Positions 34,110 through 46,296 of a stretch of 64,000 nucleotides of DNA are shown one piece after another. Each line of letters begins with the position of its first letter. Position 1 is the stretch's first letter. The stretch spans positions 41,218,618 through 41,282,617 of the forward strand of contig CM072512.1 in NCBI GenBank assembly GCA_036898135.1, in the 5' to 3' direction. The translations under genes and the position numbers were made by a program. The DNA comes from Oncomelania hupensis. Taxonomy: Eukaryota > Mollusca > Gastropoda > Littorinimorpha > Pomatiopsidae. The notes beneath the pieces were generated by a model that saw nothing but the letters and a program-made list of their open reading frames with translations, was not told the origin of the DNA and made no database searches.

Positions 34110-35160
34110 GACGGGACACATCCATAAGTATAGATACCAAGAAGGAGACGCGTAACAGGCATAGGTATAGATACCCATAGGCGCTCGCTTGTCCAGATAC
34201 AAGCGCCTGTGCTTCCACACTATGCCATGTCACGGTACGCTTTCTTTCTTGTTAAAAAAATTAAATTAATAAAACACGTAAGGTCTTCTCAAACAGTTCA
34301 CACAAAAGCTGAAGAAGCCTTACAATTTAATCAAAGAGGATGTTTTCAACACGCCTAGGAATTTTCTTCAAGCCCTTTTCAAACTTGGCAACAATGGTTT
34401 CATTGAAAAGTCAAAGTCTAAATCTTAAGTCAATAAGAAAACCCCGCCATTTTGAACTGGCACCGATTCCCATTTTTCTGATACCACAGGTAAAGGTGTG
34501 TGTGTGAATTGGCACACGTCAACTTACCCTACAATGCAAAGAAAACTTGATAAAACAGTATCTGCACGGGTTTATCAACTTTATTTTAGAAATCAACTGT
34601 CTGTGACTGGTTTAGGACCTATAGAGTCGAAGATATCTGATAAGACAGTTGGTCTGCAGCAACATTAAATTCATTTTATATATCAAAAACTCCATTTACC
34701 AAAAACAGGCAAAGGTGTTAATTATGTATCTCTTTAGTATGTTCTGATTCGGGAATGATAATACTTCTCCGTGACTGCTATTTTTGAATGTGTTAATTAT
34801 GCAACCCATCATATCTGATGGTTTTGTTTTAAAGAGACTTGCTGTTGTCAGGAATTGTTTCGCTGAAAATAACCCAGGGTTGACAGAAGTCAATACACAA
34901 GCAGGATGCTATCAGCTATGCAATGTTTTGTTTTAACCCCCCCCCCCCGAATCCTTTTGGCTATACTCTTGTCTACGCTTTGGCCAATCTTATAACAATA
35001 GCTAGTAACGTAAGAAAATAAAACTAGATTCATACGATCATGGACCGGTTATTAAAAAAATACGAGTAGTCTGCTTACTGAACTCAGACGAAAGAAAATA
35101 GACGAAATGTATTTTACCGTCTTAAAATCAGCCCCAGAGGATGAAGGAGAGAACGAAAGG
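34110..35160. other. No recognisable feature
   Basis: Unique sequence with a C run near 34938. No gene seen. Confidence 0.5.
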
Positions 35161-35162
35161 AC

Positions 35163-35308
35163 TGTTTTTAAATAGCGAACTTTCCAAGCTCAAAGAGCTT
35201 ATCATGGCTACTGCTATCCAGCATATATAAAAATAGTTGGCTAACGTCAGGATTCGAACCCATGTCGCCAAAACACAAGGATAGCGCCTTAAACCGCTTA
35301 TCCACGCC
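35163..35308 (-). mobile_element. Short tRNA-like SINE
   Basis: The minus-strand head GGCGTGGATAAGCGGTTTAA and B box GGTTCGAATCC resemble a serine/leucine-type tRNA. The copy ends near 35170 with the AAGCTTGGAAAG-type tail shared with 24597-24886. It is short, about 145 bp, and the variable region is irregular. Confidence 0.6.
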
Positions 35309-35317
35309 AAACGAAGA

Positions 35318-35331
35318 AGAAGAAGATGATG

Positions 35332-35362
<31 letters not shown>

Positions 35363-35373
35363 TGATGATGATA

Positions 35374-35414
<41 letters not shown>

Positions 35415-35430
35415 AATGATGATGATGATA

Positions 35431-35483
<53 letters not shown>

Positions 35484-35539
35484 AGACATAAAAAAATAAC
35501 TTGCTCTACAATTTATATCACGAAGAAGAAGAAGATGAC

Positions 35540-35626
<87 letters not shown>

Positions 35627-35702
35627 AATTATGATGAGGGGGAGGAGGAGAAGGATGAAGATTATGAAAGACAAAAAAATAACTTGCTCTACAATTTATA
35701 TC
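35318..35702. repeat. GAT/AAT triplet array with 40 bp duplicated flank
   Basis: Two (GAT)n blocks, 35330-35482 and 35536-35632, are each followed by GAAAGACA and AATAACTTGCTCTACAATTT, then ATATCAC (35480-35521 and 35665-35702). Each is preceded by GAAGAAGAAGATGA. The arrangement is a tandem duplication of array plus flank. Long Asp, Met and Ile frames on both strands are artefacts. Confidence 0.92.
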
Positions 35703-35744
35703 ACACACACACACAAACACACACAACACACACCTTAATATAAA

Positions 35745-37850
35745 TAACAGAAAGACACCAAATTCCGTCATCGTCTAGTGTCACAGTTCTGACTTCAAAG
35801 ACTCTATTGAACTCAATAAAAACCAATGGAAAGAATGAGATAGAAAGGAAAAAAGAAAGGAACTCACAGATTACACACTGAATGAGACTGAGAGACAGGC
35901 ATATATATGTGCAAAGCCTGACAGCAAACACAGAAATAAATTAAATTAAAGCTAATTTAATTAGTGATGCCCCAAGCACCCACTAAAATGAACCCCAGGG
36001 TTTATTGAATGACAGAACAATAAGAAGCCAAGATGTCACAACACAAGAGTAGGGTGAACTGCCGGTTACGAACTCTGAAACCCCTTTAGTAAAACAAAAC
36101 ACGCTTTGGGAGTGCCTACGGATTGCAAAACAAATTATATTGCTCATTGCGACCCAGCTACCAAGAAAATCCTATAGGTTAGAATTCAGCGGTTCGGTTC
36201 AGTTCAGTATTTCATTTAAACATCTTTTTCACACAACTGGGTGTTTTTTTTTAGAACAATCTGCTTTATTTTTCTTGTCAAATTATGACTATGGTACCCA
36301 TATTGATTCGGTTTGAATTTATTCCCCAACAGTGGCTATGGCTTTCATTATAAAAGAGTCCATTGCTTAAAGGATAATCTCCCTTCTAAAGGTCCATTAC
36401 TGTTAAACAATGAAAGCATAAGCCTCATCCATTAAAATAATACCCAGTGTCTTAAAATAAAACACCACTTTTATGATCGATCGACTAAACACCTTTTCGA
36501 CGCTGCAAGAAAAAAACAAATGCCCCGCTAATAAACTAAAAGATCAGTCTTGATCTGCCTCGGTCGATTATTGAACCCATATTATTCAGCTTGTCATGTC
36601 GTCGTCAACCAAGATCCCACTATTTTATACCGAAAAGAAAACATATGCTGGATCACTTCGAGAACAAGACACTCACTTTCCAGTACAGCCCTAATGGTCC
36701 CGTGTGCCTTATGATATTTAATATCTCACACTTAGCTAATAGTCCTACTCTAAGAACAACTAATGCACCGATTATAACACACCCAAATGCACTTCAAACA
36801 TAACAAGGGCTTCTTCTTAAATCGATTTTCTGTTGAAGGAGCAAGGTAGTCTCGACTTCCAACAGGATTGAAATGTACACGCTTGCCTTATCTGCCTGAT
36901 GCAGTTTAACACTGAAAACAAAACAAATACCATTGACGTTTTTAAACTTTCCTCTCTCCTGAGCAAACTCATCTTTCTCCTATACAAACGTCTACAATAC
37001 AATACCATGCAAAAAAATACAATGCAAAACAATGCAATACAACTTTATTGTCCGGTAGAAACCAGAAATGTGGATTTATTAAACTAGTACTTGCCTCCCC
37101 AATTCAAATGAATTTAGGTTGTTTATGTAATCATTTCAAATGGTCTTTGTTCTCTCTACAGTATTACAGTAGCTGCAACAAAGTGCCTATATCAATGCAC
37201 TTTGGTTGTAAAAACAAACCTACTTCTTTCAACATAATAGATTGTTAAAGTATTATATCCAGCAGCTGCGGTATTTTTTAAACGTTCAGCAGAACAAAAC
37301 TGTCAAATTCGACCGCGAGGATCTTATAGTAAGCTTAAATGATTATACAAAGCCTCAACTGACTAAACACTCATATATTAACCTTGGTATGAGATTCTAG
37401 CCGTAGGTTTTAATGTAAATGTGATAATGTATCACCTCCTACACAAAACATGGTACATATAAAGTCTCACCTGTTTGCCGGTTTATCAACACACACAACA
37501 AAATGACCGTAAGAAGACAGTGGAAAACTGGGAAAACTCAGGACGAAATGGTCATAGTGATGGCAATATCTATCAACTGAAGCAGCATTGGCAGCAGGGG
37601 TTTGGAGATAAATAAGTACCTTCCTTATCACTCCATAGTGTTGCATCATCAGTTCATGGTTATGTCATTGATGCTTTCCTAATACCTCCTCCTCAACTGG
37701 CCCCTTCCACTCCAGTAGTTTTACACCTATTCAAGAATGTATGCATATGTCCTAGACGTTTTTGTTATGAACCTCTCAGCAACTTCCAGAACCTTTCAAT
37801 TCTATACCGCAATTGCGTTTCTGTTCCCAAATCGGGACTTCTTTTCGTGC
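35745..37850. other. No recognisable feature
   Basis: AT-rich. Frames such as 36591-36803 and 36899-37087 have no recognisable similarity. Confidence 0.5.
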
Positions 37851-37856
37851 GTTAGT

Positions 37857-38240
37857 TATACAGGGTGTTCCAAAAGTCTTGGGCACATTTTGACATTGAA
37901 TATTTCCGAAACTATTAAGGATATTAAAACGCACCTGGTAAATTCAGAAAGCTTTTAATATCAATTTTTACATGGAATGTTCAAAGATGTTCAATGTGAG
38001 CAACATTGGTCACACGACACACATCAAGCCGATAGCCAAATTCTTGCCAAACGCGTCCCAGCATTTTCTGGTTGAGTGAACGCCATTAATGGGTCTGAAA
38101 ATAAATAAAAAATCAACAGCTTTACAAAAAACTTAATGTAATTAGCTTTAAAATGGCACAACTTTTATCTTACTACCATTCATAGTAATTGAGATATGGG
38201 GACTTCAAATGTGCCCAAGACTTTTGGAACACCCTGTATA
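37857..38240 (-). mobile_element. Mariner/Tc1-type non-autonomous element
   Basis: A 380 bp element (37859-38238) has about 31 bp terminal inverted repeats starting TACAGGGTGTTCCAAAAGTC, flanked by TA on both sides. The minus strand keeps a remnant resembling the transposase C-terminus, with YRLDVCRVTN-like residues near 38010-38045 in a broken frame. Such ends and TA duplications define the IS630-Tc1-mariner group. It would need a transposase supplied elsewhere. Confidence 0.92.
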
Positions 38241-38735
38241 TAGCCAAGGTATACCAAGGATGTTTGTTTAATTTTGTGAGTATGCGTTTACGTTGGGAAA
38301 TTAAATTGTTGTCATACTAAAAGAAGAAATAATGTCTCAAACCGCCCTCTAAACTTTTAGAATTTTAGGCGTCTTTTCCTGGTTTGTAAACATTTATAAA
38401 AATATATAAAACCACACCACACCACTGTGATTACTATACGCAGCGATGCTATTTTTGTTTTTTTTTTACAATCAACCTCCTTGCTATTAACAGCCACATA
38501 AACACGACACTGTATTGATTTATATGAAAGCAGTGCTTTTGAAATAGGTTACCTTTAATTCTGGCTTCATCTTTTGTTTTTTTTTCAGGTGGGCCGACAT
38601 TTTCAAAAGGCTCTGCGACACTAAGATGTGTGATCTAGAGACCGCTTATTTAAGGAACGCTTAACCAATTAAATAAAACCTAATTAAGCCTACAATAATT
38701 ATCATTTAACACAAAACGACCAGTTGCGTCTTTGG
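38241..38735. other. No recognisable feature
   Basis: AT-rich sequence with two poly-T runs. Nothing supported. Confidence 0.5.
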
Positions 38736-38738
38736 TCT

Positions 38739-38800
38739 GGTCCTGATTTGGCTCGGAAGAGTCCGCTGGACCTAAAGCAATAACCTTGTATTGTATTGTA
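38739..38800 (+). repeat. Dispersed core copy 3 with (TTGTA)n tail
   Basis: GTCCTGATTTGGCTCGGAAG, then AGTCCGCTGGACCTAAAGCA and ATAACC, followed by TTGTATTGTATTGTATTG. This copy best shows that the hairpin core lies at the 3' end of a retroposed unit, just before a short tandem tail. Confidence 0.8.
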
Positions 38801-39008
38801 TTGCGTCTTTGGATTTCCCTCACTCAGCACATTTCAATAGACGCAAAACACGTGTGGCTCGTTTCTTCTTCAAAATATTTTTTTTAATCGAGTGGGCCTT
38901 CAGAAAATGACATTCAAGAGAGCTAAATCAGGACTGCTGTCATTTTACATCAGGCATCAGCCTCAACAAATCAGTTATTTCTGTATGTATAACATATTAG
39001 CCCGGACT

Positions 39009-39070
39009 CGTAAACTATATGTCCACCAGGTAAACCACATGTCCGTAAACTATATGTCCAACTAAATATG
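39009..39070 (+). repeat. Short GTAAACTATATGTCCA repeats
   Basis: Three imperfect copies of this 16-base phrase lie close together. Confidence 0.75.
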
Positions 39071-39189
39071 TCTCAACAAGTATGCTTCGCTTCTTCTTCT
39101 TAGGCTGAGCAGCCACAATCAGTACGTTGATTCATTTGCTTCTATAAAGTGAGACTGAGGTCATTTATTTTTCTTCACACTTTTACACT

Positions 39190-39530
39190 AGAGAGCACGA
39201 CCATAGAAGAGTTTGTAAAAACCCACATTATTGAGCTGGAATATCTAGCACGATCATACAAGAGTATATAAACCCACATTATTGAGCTGAAATATCTAGC
39301 CCGATCACACAAGAGTTTATAAAACCACATTATTGAGCTGAAATATCTAGCACGGTCATAGAAGAAAAATATCTAGCACGATCATAGAAGAGCTTATAAA
39401 CCCACATTATTGAGCTGAAATATCTAGCACGATCATAGAAGAGTTTACAAATCCACATTATTGAGCTGAAACATCTAGCACGATCATAGAAGAGCTTATA
39501 TAACCACATTTTTGAGCTGAAATCTTTCAT
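39190..39530. repeat. Tandem repeat of about 53 bp, six to seven units
   Basis: Units contain TAGCACGATCATAGAAGAG, TTTATAAACCCACATTATTG and AGCTGAAATATC. One unit is internally shortened near 39360. The repeats are contiguous and lack separate spacers. Confidence 0.92.
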
Positions 39531-39539
39531 ATAAGCGTG

Positions 39540-40195
39540 TACGCAGCTTCAAAAAAGTCCGTCTCTTTATATTGTTCCTCGCGAGTTTACTACTCAAACG
39601 ACACAACAGGCCGAGAATCGAGTCCTATAGCTAGAAACTACCAGTGGAAAAACTCTGATACTGTAATTGTAGTTGAGTCAGGCACGCTCATTTAACTCCA
39701 GAATTTCCGCATTTGATTGAGTAGATTAACGTCCCCGGACACATGGAGCGTATAGGGGACACCGTTTGTATTGTGTTGTTCCTAAGAGCTGCAAGTGACC
39801 GGACGACCTTTTGACTAGTCGGACACGAAGTTTAAACTCAATGATCGCAAATATTAGACACACACACACACGTACACACACACACAAATGTGAGAATATA
39901 TATGCACATAATCATCTCTTAGCGTAAAATAGACATTTTATTGTTAAAAAAAATGTAATTGTGCAATTTTGATATCGACCACAGATTTACTTTAAATAGT
40001 TCTCTCATGAGCCCCTTTAACCAGAATTAAAACTGTACATACAGGTCTGGAAGACAGCAATACTGTTTCAATTCCGTCATTAAGCAACCGCTAAACCAGA
40101 TGTCCTGAGCAGAAACGGCCGTGAAAACATCATTAACTAGCAAAGAAATGAGAGTTTAAAAGCATCGTAAATAACACTCTCAATGTGCGCCTATA
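39540..40195. other. No recognisable feature
   Basis: Contains an AC run near 39858-39888. No gene seen. Confidence 0.5.
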
Positions 40196-40199
40196 AGTA

Positions 40200-40502
40200 T
40201 ATGCTTATCACATTCCCAAAGGTTTTGAAAATCGTCGATTCTGGAGAAGAGAAAAAAGCTTGTTAATATGAATGAACATTGAGATTTAACGTCTACACCC
40301 ACCATTGGCGATATGGCAGACGGGGATAACCATCCCAGGGAAATAGGGGTAGGGACCTGAATCAACATTGAACCACCAGAGCAATCATACTGCTAAAATG
40401 GACAGTGAAAATGGCCGCATTTTATATCGCCCACCACGGGATTCGAACCTGGGTCATCGGTGTGCCAGGCGAACGCTCTACCAATTGAGCTACGGCGGTG
40501 GG
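40200..40502 (-). mobile_element. tRNA-derived SINE, minus strand
   Basis: The minus-strand head CCGCCGTAGCTCAATTGGTA, then GAGCG and B box GGTTCGAATCC (40429-40502), is followed by a body of about 200 bp ending near GACGTTAAATCTCAATG. The acceptor, anticodon and T stems pair poorly, so it is not called a tRNA gene. Confidence 0.7.
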
Positions 40503-40504
40503 TC

Positions 40505-41125
40505 TTGTTAATAGCCACAGTAACTAAGATAGGGATTGGCAGGACGCCGCCGCAAGATCGCGGGTAAAGGCACTATATACACAGGTCTGTTGTTATTATT
40601 TATTGTTATATATTATATACTGCACTTTGGCTTACACCTGGTTTTTGAACTGCTGTAAGAATTACACACGAGTCCATGTACACACTACAGGTTTTATATT
40701 CATAGCCTATAATTATGACGTGATATGCACTGCTATGATATACAATTATTATGAAAATATTTTTTTTAAATGTTTAAAACATAGGTTTTTGACTCACATG
40801 CACAGCAATGTGAGTCTATGCACTCTGTTTGTCTTGGGCGGGAGAGAGGGGTGTTATCGCGAAGCAAATGGATGTTTACAATTCCCGTAATGGGTAGGCC
40901 TACCAAAGATGTGTTCAACTGAATTGGATTAATTATGTTCATTCTAATATGCACTCAAATACAACATAATTAGGAACCAGCCATGGCGGAATTTTTGGAA
41001 CTGGTGTAAAAGACACAAGCGAATATAAACACTATGTAAGAAAGGCAGTTTGAATACTTTGATCACAATCTGCACTTAGCAAACACAAACTGCATGTAGA
41101 AACCTTGATTTTGATATTTTCGCTC
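40505..41125. other. No recognisable feature
   Basis: Unique AT-rich sequence. Confidence 0.5.
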
Positions 41126-41127
41126 AT

Positions 41128-41128
<1 letters not shown>

Positions 41129-41161
<33 letters not shown>

Positions 41162-41240
41162 ACACACACACACACACACACAAAAAGATCCACCTCTACC
41201 ATCACCACCACCACCACCAACAACAACAACAACCACCAAA
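41129..41240. repeat. (AC)n with (CCA)n and (CAA)n microsatellites
   Basis: AC repeats at 41129-41182 are followed by ACC and CAA triplets to about 41235. Confidence 0.95.
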
Positions 41241-41249
41241 GACTAATTC

Positions 41250-41868
41250 TTAAGTTCACTCCGTGAATACGACACATTATTGTAACACAACGCAATACCA
41301 AACCGATTATATAAGACTATCCGATCTTCTGAAAAAATGCACAAACACACTAGAAAATCACAGTTCCAGCACAGGTCTTTGGTTCCAGACCGCTTGCGTA
41401 GGCTCCTTATCTCATATCGCAGTGAAATTGAACGCAAGCAATGTACACTGTACTGAACCCGATCTTCAATTTTTAAAAAAATATTACATAACACACACAA
41501 AAAAATCACAATAGCTCCACGCAGGCATGCAGTTAGTGTTTGTGTGATCACATTACAGCTGACGAACGATCTGCCGTCACTTCAGTCAGTTCCATGCCGT
41601 CAGCACTGGGCTCGCTTGACGATCGCTGATTATAATAGCGCTGTGCAATAACGTATACGTACAACCTGTTGAGGTAAAGAGGCGTGTCTGACCGTAAACA
41701 AATTCCCCGGCAGTCAAGTTCTGAGTTAGCGATAGGAACACGTGGCTGTGATAGATCAGATCATAGACCTTCATAACACATACTAGAGCCTCAACAGCCT
41801 TTCTGCGCAAGCGGTGCTTCACCAGAGAGCGTATTAGCCTGTATAGAATTACAGAGTCTTTGGTTCCT
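41250..41868. other. No recognisable feature
   Basis: Overlapping short frames on both strands with no recognisable similarity. Confidence 0.5.
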
Positions 41869-41870
41869 CT

Positions 41871-42503
41871 TATTTATTTCCTATCCTATCCTATCCTATC
41901 CTATCCTATCCTAGCCTATCCTATCCTATCCTATCCTATCCTATCCCGTAACTCGGAGGTAGTAGGGGCACCACAGATGATCGTTTAACCAGCGTACTCC
42001 ATCTTTCTCTGTCCTCAGCAACCCTGATGGCTTTGCTCAGTGTCAAGCCAGTCCATTCTCGAATGTTGTCCTCCCACCTCTTTTTCGGTCTCCCTCTTCT
42101 TCTACCTCCTTGCACTGTGCCTTGCAGGATGGTCTTTGCAAGGCCTGATGATCTAGTGACGTGGCATTACCATCGGAGTTTCCGTTTCTTCACCATTGTG
42201 AGCATGTCATCGTGTTGTCCCATGGCTTGTCTTTCGGATTTCGTCGTTGGTGATGCACTGGGTATAGGAAATGCCCAGAAGTCTTTTGTAGCACCCCATC
42301 TCCATGCTTTGTATTCTTCGTTGTAGATCTGCTGTGAGGGTCCATGTTTCGCAAGCGTATAGAAAGATAGAGATGACAAGGGCGCGCTGCAGTCATACCT
42401 CGGAATGTGGACTGATGGTCCTGTCTTTCCAAATGGGCTTCAACCTTGCCAGGGCAGCAGTTGTTTGTGCGATCCTGGAGAGGACGTCCTGTCCTATTTA
42501 TTT
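41871..42503 (-). mobile_element. LINE 3' end, copy flanked by TATTTATTT
   Basis: The tail (TCCTA)n at 41880-41944 is followed by CCCGTAACTCGG and about 545 bp of ORF2 C-terminus in minus orientation. Frameshifts are present (several overlapping minus-strand readings at 42167-42432). It is truncated at 42494. TATTTATTT occurs immediately outside both ends (41871-41879 and 42495-42503), consistent with a 9 bp target duplication. Confidence 0.88.
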
Positions 42504-42771
42504 CCTATCCTATCCTATCCTGTCCCGTAACTCGGAGGTCGTAGGGGCACCACAGATGATCGCCTAACTAGCATACTTCATCTTTCTCTGTCCTCAGCAG
42601 CCCTGATGGCTTCGCTCAGTGTCAAACCAGTCCGTTCTCGAATGTTGTCCTCCCACCTCTTTTTCGGTCTCGCTCTTCTTCTACCTCCTTGCACTGTGCC
42701 TTGCAGAATGGTCTTTGCAAGGCCTGATGATCTGGTGACGTGGCCATACTATCGGAGTTTCCTATTTATTT
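42504..42771 (-). mobile_element. LINE 3' end, second copy at the same target
   Basis: A second copy of about 260 bp starts with a short TCCTA tail at 42504 and CCCGTAACTCGG near 42524. It runs to TATCGGAGTTTCC and stops at TATTTATTT (42763-42771), the same flank as the preceding copy. Confidence 0.88.
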
Positions 42772-43060
42772 ACCCGTTCTTATATCGCGCTTTTCCAGCT
42801 CAAGGCGCTGGCCGATAGAGGATCAAACTCAAGCCGCCCGGGGCGTCCACTTGCAGCCGTTGGGCGCATAGTCTGACGCCTAGTCAGCTGAAAACAACCC
42901 TATAGGGGACATGGGACCCAATGCCTGCTGGGTGCATTTGTCCAGCCAGCACTTACCCCTCTGGGACAATGAGCGTCAGGATCTTTTAATTCCGTGCGAT
43001 GGAATGGGTGCGTGCACAGGCTAGGCATCGGTTTATACTCTCGTACAAAGTGTATCATCA
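42772..43060. mobile_element. SINE-tail-related repeat
   Basis: Begins TTATATCGCGCTTTTCCAGC then TCAAGGCGCT, the tail type seen near 24610 and 35170. It continues through GATCAAACTCAAGCCGCCCG, also similar to 24640-24660. The tRNA-like head is not recognisable at the other end. It is probably a relative of those SINEs with a different body. Confidence 0.5.
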
Positions 43061-43726
43061 AATCAGGGAAATGCTGACAATATGACGGAAAACTAGGGTT
43101 AGTGTGAGGGTTCGAGGTACGGTTACAGTTAAGGTTAAGGTCAGCAAAGGATAAATAGATTTTTTTAGGGTGTGGGGTGTGGTACGGTGTTTTTTTAAGG
43201 GTGGGTGGGTAGAGTGGGGGGAGTGGGGTGGGGAGGAAATGACAAAACTAGAGATACACATGGTGCGGCCCTTAAGCTCTGTGCTTGTTATCTATACGAA
43301 TATCCATCCGTGCCTGATATTGTACTATACAGGAAACGCACAAGACTCACCGGACGGAAACGCAAAAAGAGACACACTATTAGACAACATAAAAAGTCGG
43401 AGCCATCCAAGGCCGAGTTAAGACTCTCAAGTGTTTTACTTCCTATTCTCAAGCTATAGTACAAGACTGAGCGAAGGAATGAAAGAAAGACAAAATGCTG
43501 ATATAGACAAGTATGCACACATTAGCGGAAATATATCTTAACAGCTTCTGCGCATTAGCGAGCCTTCAAGCCTTATCGTATACCTTCCTTGTTAGTTTTG
43601 CAGACGGGAGCTAAAGACACAGACACGTTGCGATGTTTAGAGCAGTTTATTGAAAAGATAACAAAACGCTAAAATAAACGCCTTGGGGTTCCGATTTTTT
43701 TCCCCCCAACCATTATGCAATTGATG
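43061..43726. other. No recognisable feature
   Basis: Includes a G-rich stretch at 43190-43240. No gene supported. Confidence 0.5.
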
Positions 43727-44089
43727 CAATCCTATCCTATCCTATCCTGTCCCGTAACCCGAAGGTCGTAGGGGCACCACAGATGATCGTTTAACCAGCA
43801 TACTCCATCTTTCTCTGTCCTCAGCAGCCCTGATGGCTTCGCTCAGTGTCAAACCAGTCCATTCTCGAATGTTGTCCTCCCACCTCTTTTTCGGTCTCCC
43901 TTTTCTTCTACCTCCTTGCACTGTGCCTTGCAGAATAGTCTTTGCAAGGCCTGATGATCTGGTGACGTGGCCATACCACCGAAGTTTCCGTTTCTTCACC
44001 ACTGTTAGCAGGTCATCATGTTGTCCAATAGCTTGTGTGATGGTCTGTCGGACTTCGTCGTTGGTGATGTGTTGGGTGCAATAAAAGAA
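43722..44089 (-). mobile_element. LINE 3' end, copy flanked by GCAAT
   Basis: The TCCTA tail starts at about 43731 after ATGCAAT. The minus-strand frame 44164-43742 carries the C-terminal region (KKRKLRWYGHVTRSSGLAKT, then RWEDNIREWTGL and RWSMLVKRSSVVPLRP), open to the stop. It is truncated at about 44079 after GTGTTGG, where TGCAAT recurs, a likely 5-6 bp target duplication. Confidence 0.88.
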
Positions 44090-45225
44090 CAAAAAAAAAT
44101 GAATAAATGCTTTTTTAGATTTATGAAAAATATAAGTATTCGGAGTATTTCTAAACATAAACACACGAAATATGCGGAGTTTCTCAATTTTAAAGCATTT
44201 CCAACGAAAAACAAGAGCTGTTTGGGAATTTATATAATACGCGAACTGGAAAAGCGAAACAGCGAGATGAGGAGCAGGAATTTCTTGACTCTTTCACAAA
44301 CACTATGGGTGGTTGGTTGGTTGTTTTATTAACGTCTTTTTTCATCAAGATGATAAAGACCATAAATACAGATTCACGCATTTAAACAGACATATACGAA
44401 CAAATAAATACACACATGTACTATTACTATCTCTCTAACATAACAATAACAATGTCAGTTAAATAAAACGAGCGACTGGAGAAGTAATTAGAGCTTTTGC
44501 CAATCCCACACTCAATTCATTGCTAATGTTTTTAACGGATGTTATAGTGTTTACGTCAAGGGGCAAAAGAGGATGAACCTAAATGCAATCAAATAATAGA
44601 TGTTTTAGAGTTAAAGGTTCATCACAAATGCACTTTACATTTTTACAATATTTGGTTTTAATTGAATTTATTCAATACAAACACTATTCGGAGATTCTTG
44701 TGGCTAGAATTGGGGGGCTAAGTACGAAGACGTAAGGAAGACTGAGCTATTCGGAATTATCAATCAATAAAACTCTAGTTCCATCTCTTCAGAAAAGATA
44801 ACCACTCACTGTGCTATTCACAAACTTTTGTTGCCTCTCTTGAGTAATGAAACACGCCACTTTCTAAAATAAAACCTTTTTTGGGCGCGAAGGGGGAGAG
44901 GGAGATGGAGGGAGGGGTATTTGGTAAAATGAATAAAGACGGTGAACAATATTCCGAGTTTCCTTGGATAACATGTCCGCAGAACTTTTTAAAAAGATAA
45001 AACGGGAACGACTCTGTCTGAGATTTTTGGGGTGATATGAATTAGACTAGACACTGCCGCCAAAAAAGGCACAAGCAAAGGATTCTTTTTTTTTTTTCGT
45101 TGCGATTAACATCAGAGATAGGACATACAATATGAAATAAACTTTTAAAATACTAGTTATTATCACTTCCAAACTTTCTTCCAAAAACATTATTTAATAT
45201 CGCCGACACGCACACTGTGTCATAC
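44090..45225. other. No recognisable feature
   Basis: GGTTGGTTGGTTGTTTTATT at 44310 and following resembles a repeat terminus, but no second copy was found here. Otherwise AT-rich. Confidence 0.45.
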
Positions 45226-45227
45226 CA

Positions 45228-45228
<1 letters not shown>

Positions 45229-45276
<48 letters not shown>
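45229..45276. repeat. (CT)n microsatellite
   Basis: About 24 CT dinucleotides. Confidence 0.95.
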
Positions 45277-45280
<4 letters not shown>

Positions 45281-45509
45281 AGTCAGTTTTTTTAATTCAC
45301 TACAATTGTACACTGCCGAGATTATTATTATTTTTTTAAAGCCGTTTAAATGTCATGCAAAATGTGTTGAGACGGATCGTCGAATACGAAGAGCAAACAG
45401 ATCAGGATTTTTCTTAATTTTTTGTTGCAGTGTTCGGATGCTCCTTGACCACAGTTTTGGACAACATATGGATAACACAAACGAAGTTGATTTGGACGTT
45501 TAAAAATAG

Positions 45510-45549
45510 AGATAGAGAGAGACAGACAGACAGAGAGAGAAAGAGAGAG

Positions 45550-45645
<96 letters not shown>
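45510..45645. repeat. (GA)n microsatellite
   Basis: Long GA dinucleotide array, interrupted at its left end by CAGACAGACAG. Serine/leucine and Glu/Arg frames are artefacts. Confidence 0.95.
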
Positions 45646-45646
<1 letters not shown>

Positions 45647-45649
45647 CTA

Positions 45650-46296
45650 GCATGAAGTAGAAAAATGTCCTGATTTCTAAACAAAAAGTGTCCAAGAATA
45701 ATTTGTTTTAAAATATTGCACAATGTATATGAAAGTGCGAGAAGATTCTTACGTATTAAGCAAAAAGCAGCACAACAAATTTATCGATTCTTCAAAATTA
45801 TTTTGCTAAAAATAATATCGAGGAATTCGTAGAAAAAAAAAATAATCAACTTGAAATTTATGCAAAATGCAAGAGGTCTGAGTAAAGTGGTCTAGATTTG
45901 TTCTCAGATAATTTATGCACGTTTGACTAGGTGACGAGAAGCAACAATGCCCCGATCTATTTAAACGAAATAAGCTTCTTGATAAATGTAACACGAGACT
46001 AAAATACATATTAATCTTTTTTTCCAAGCATTATTATTTAGGAGTTTCGCTGGTACGGATTTGAAGGAGTAAATGTAGTTTAACAAGGGAGAAGTGGCGT
46101 GACATTTTCGTAAAATGAAAAAAAAAAGATTTTGTTAAGAACTGCCGAACTATCTCGATTGTTTTTAAATGATTTTGGGAGTTTCTTTGGTTACATTCTT
46201 AAGGAGAAGGTTTTTCGAAGCAGTTTTAAAAAAGACATAGAAGAAAAGAAGTGGTTTCGGGTTTCATGCAAAATATACTGAAGATGGAGGCGAATG
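45650..46296. other. Pre-insertion flank of element B
   Basis: AT-rich DNA with recurring phrases like TTTATGCAAAATGCAAG, also seen at about 54548 and 57078. It may be a very old degenerate repeat. No gene seen. Confidence 0.35.

Noticed and set aside
35262..35771. 157-158 codon Asp/Met and His/Ile frames on both strands
   Set aside because: They are products of the GAT microsatellite.
39190..39530. CRISPR-like appearance of regular repeats
   Set aside because: Units are contiguous with no unique spacers, and the setting is eukaryotic. It is a simple tandem repeat.
40429..40502. tRNA gene on the minus strand
   Set aside because: Acceptor, anticodon and T stems do not pair well. It is better explained as a SINE head.
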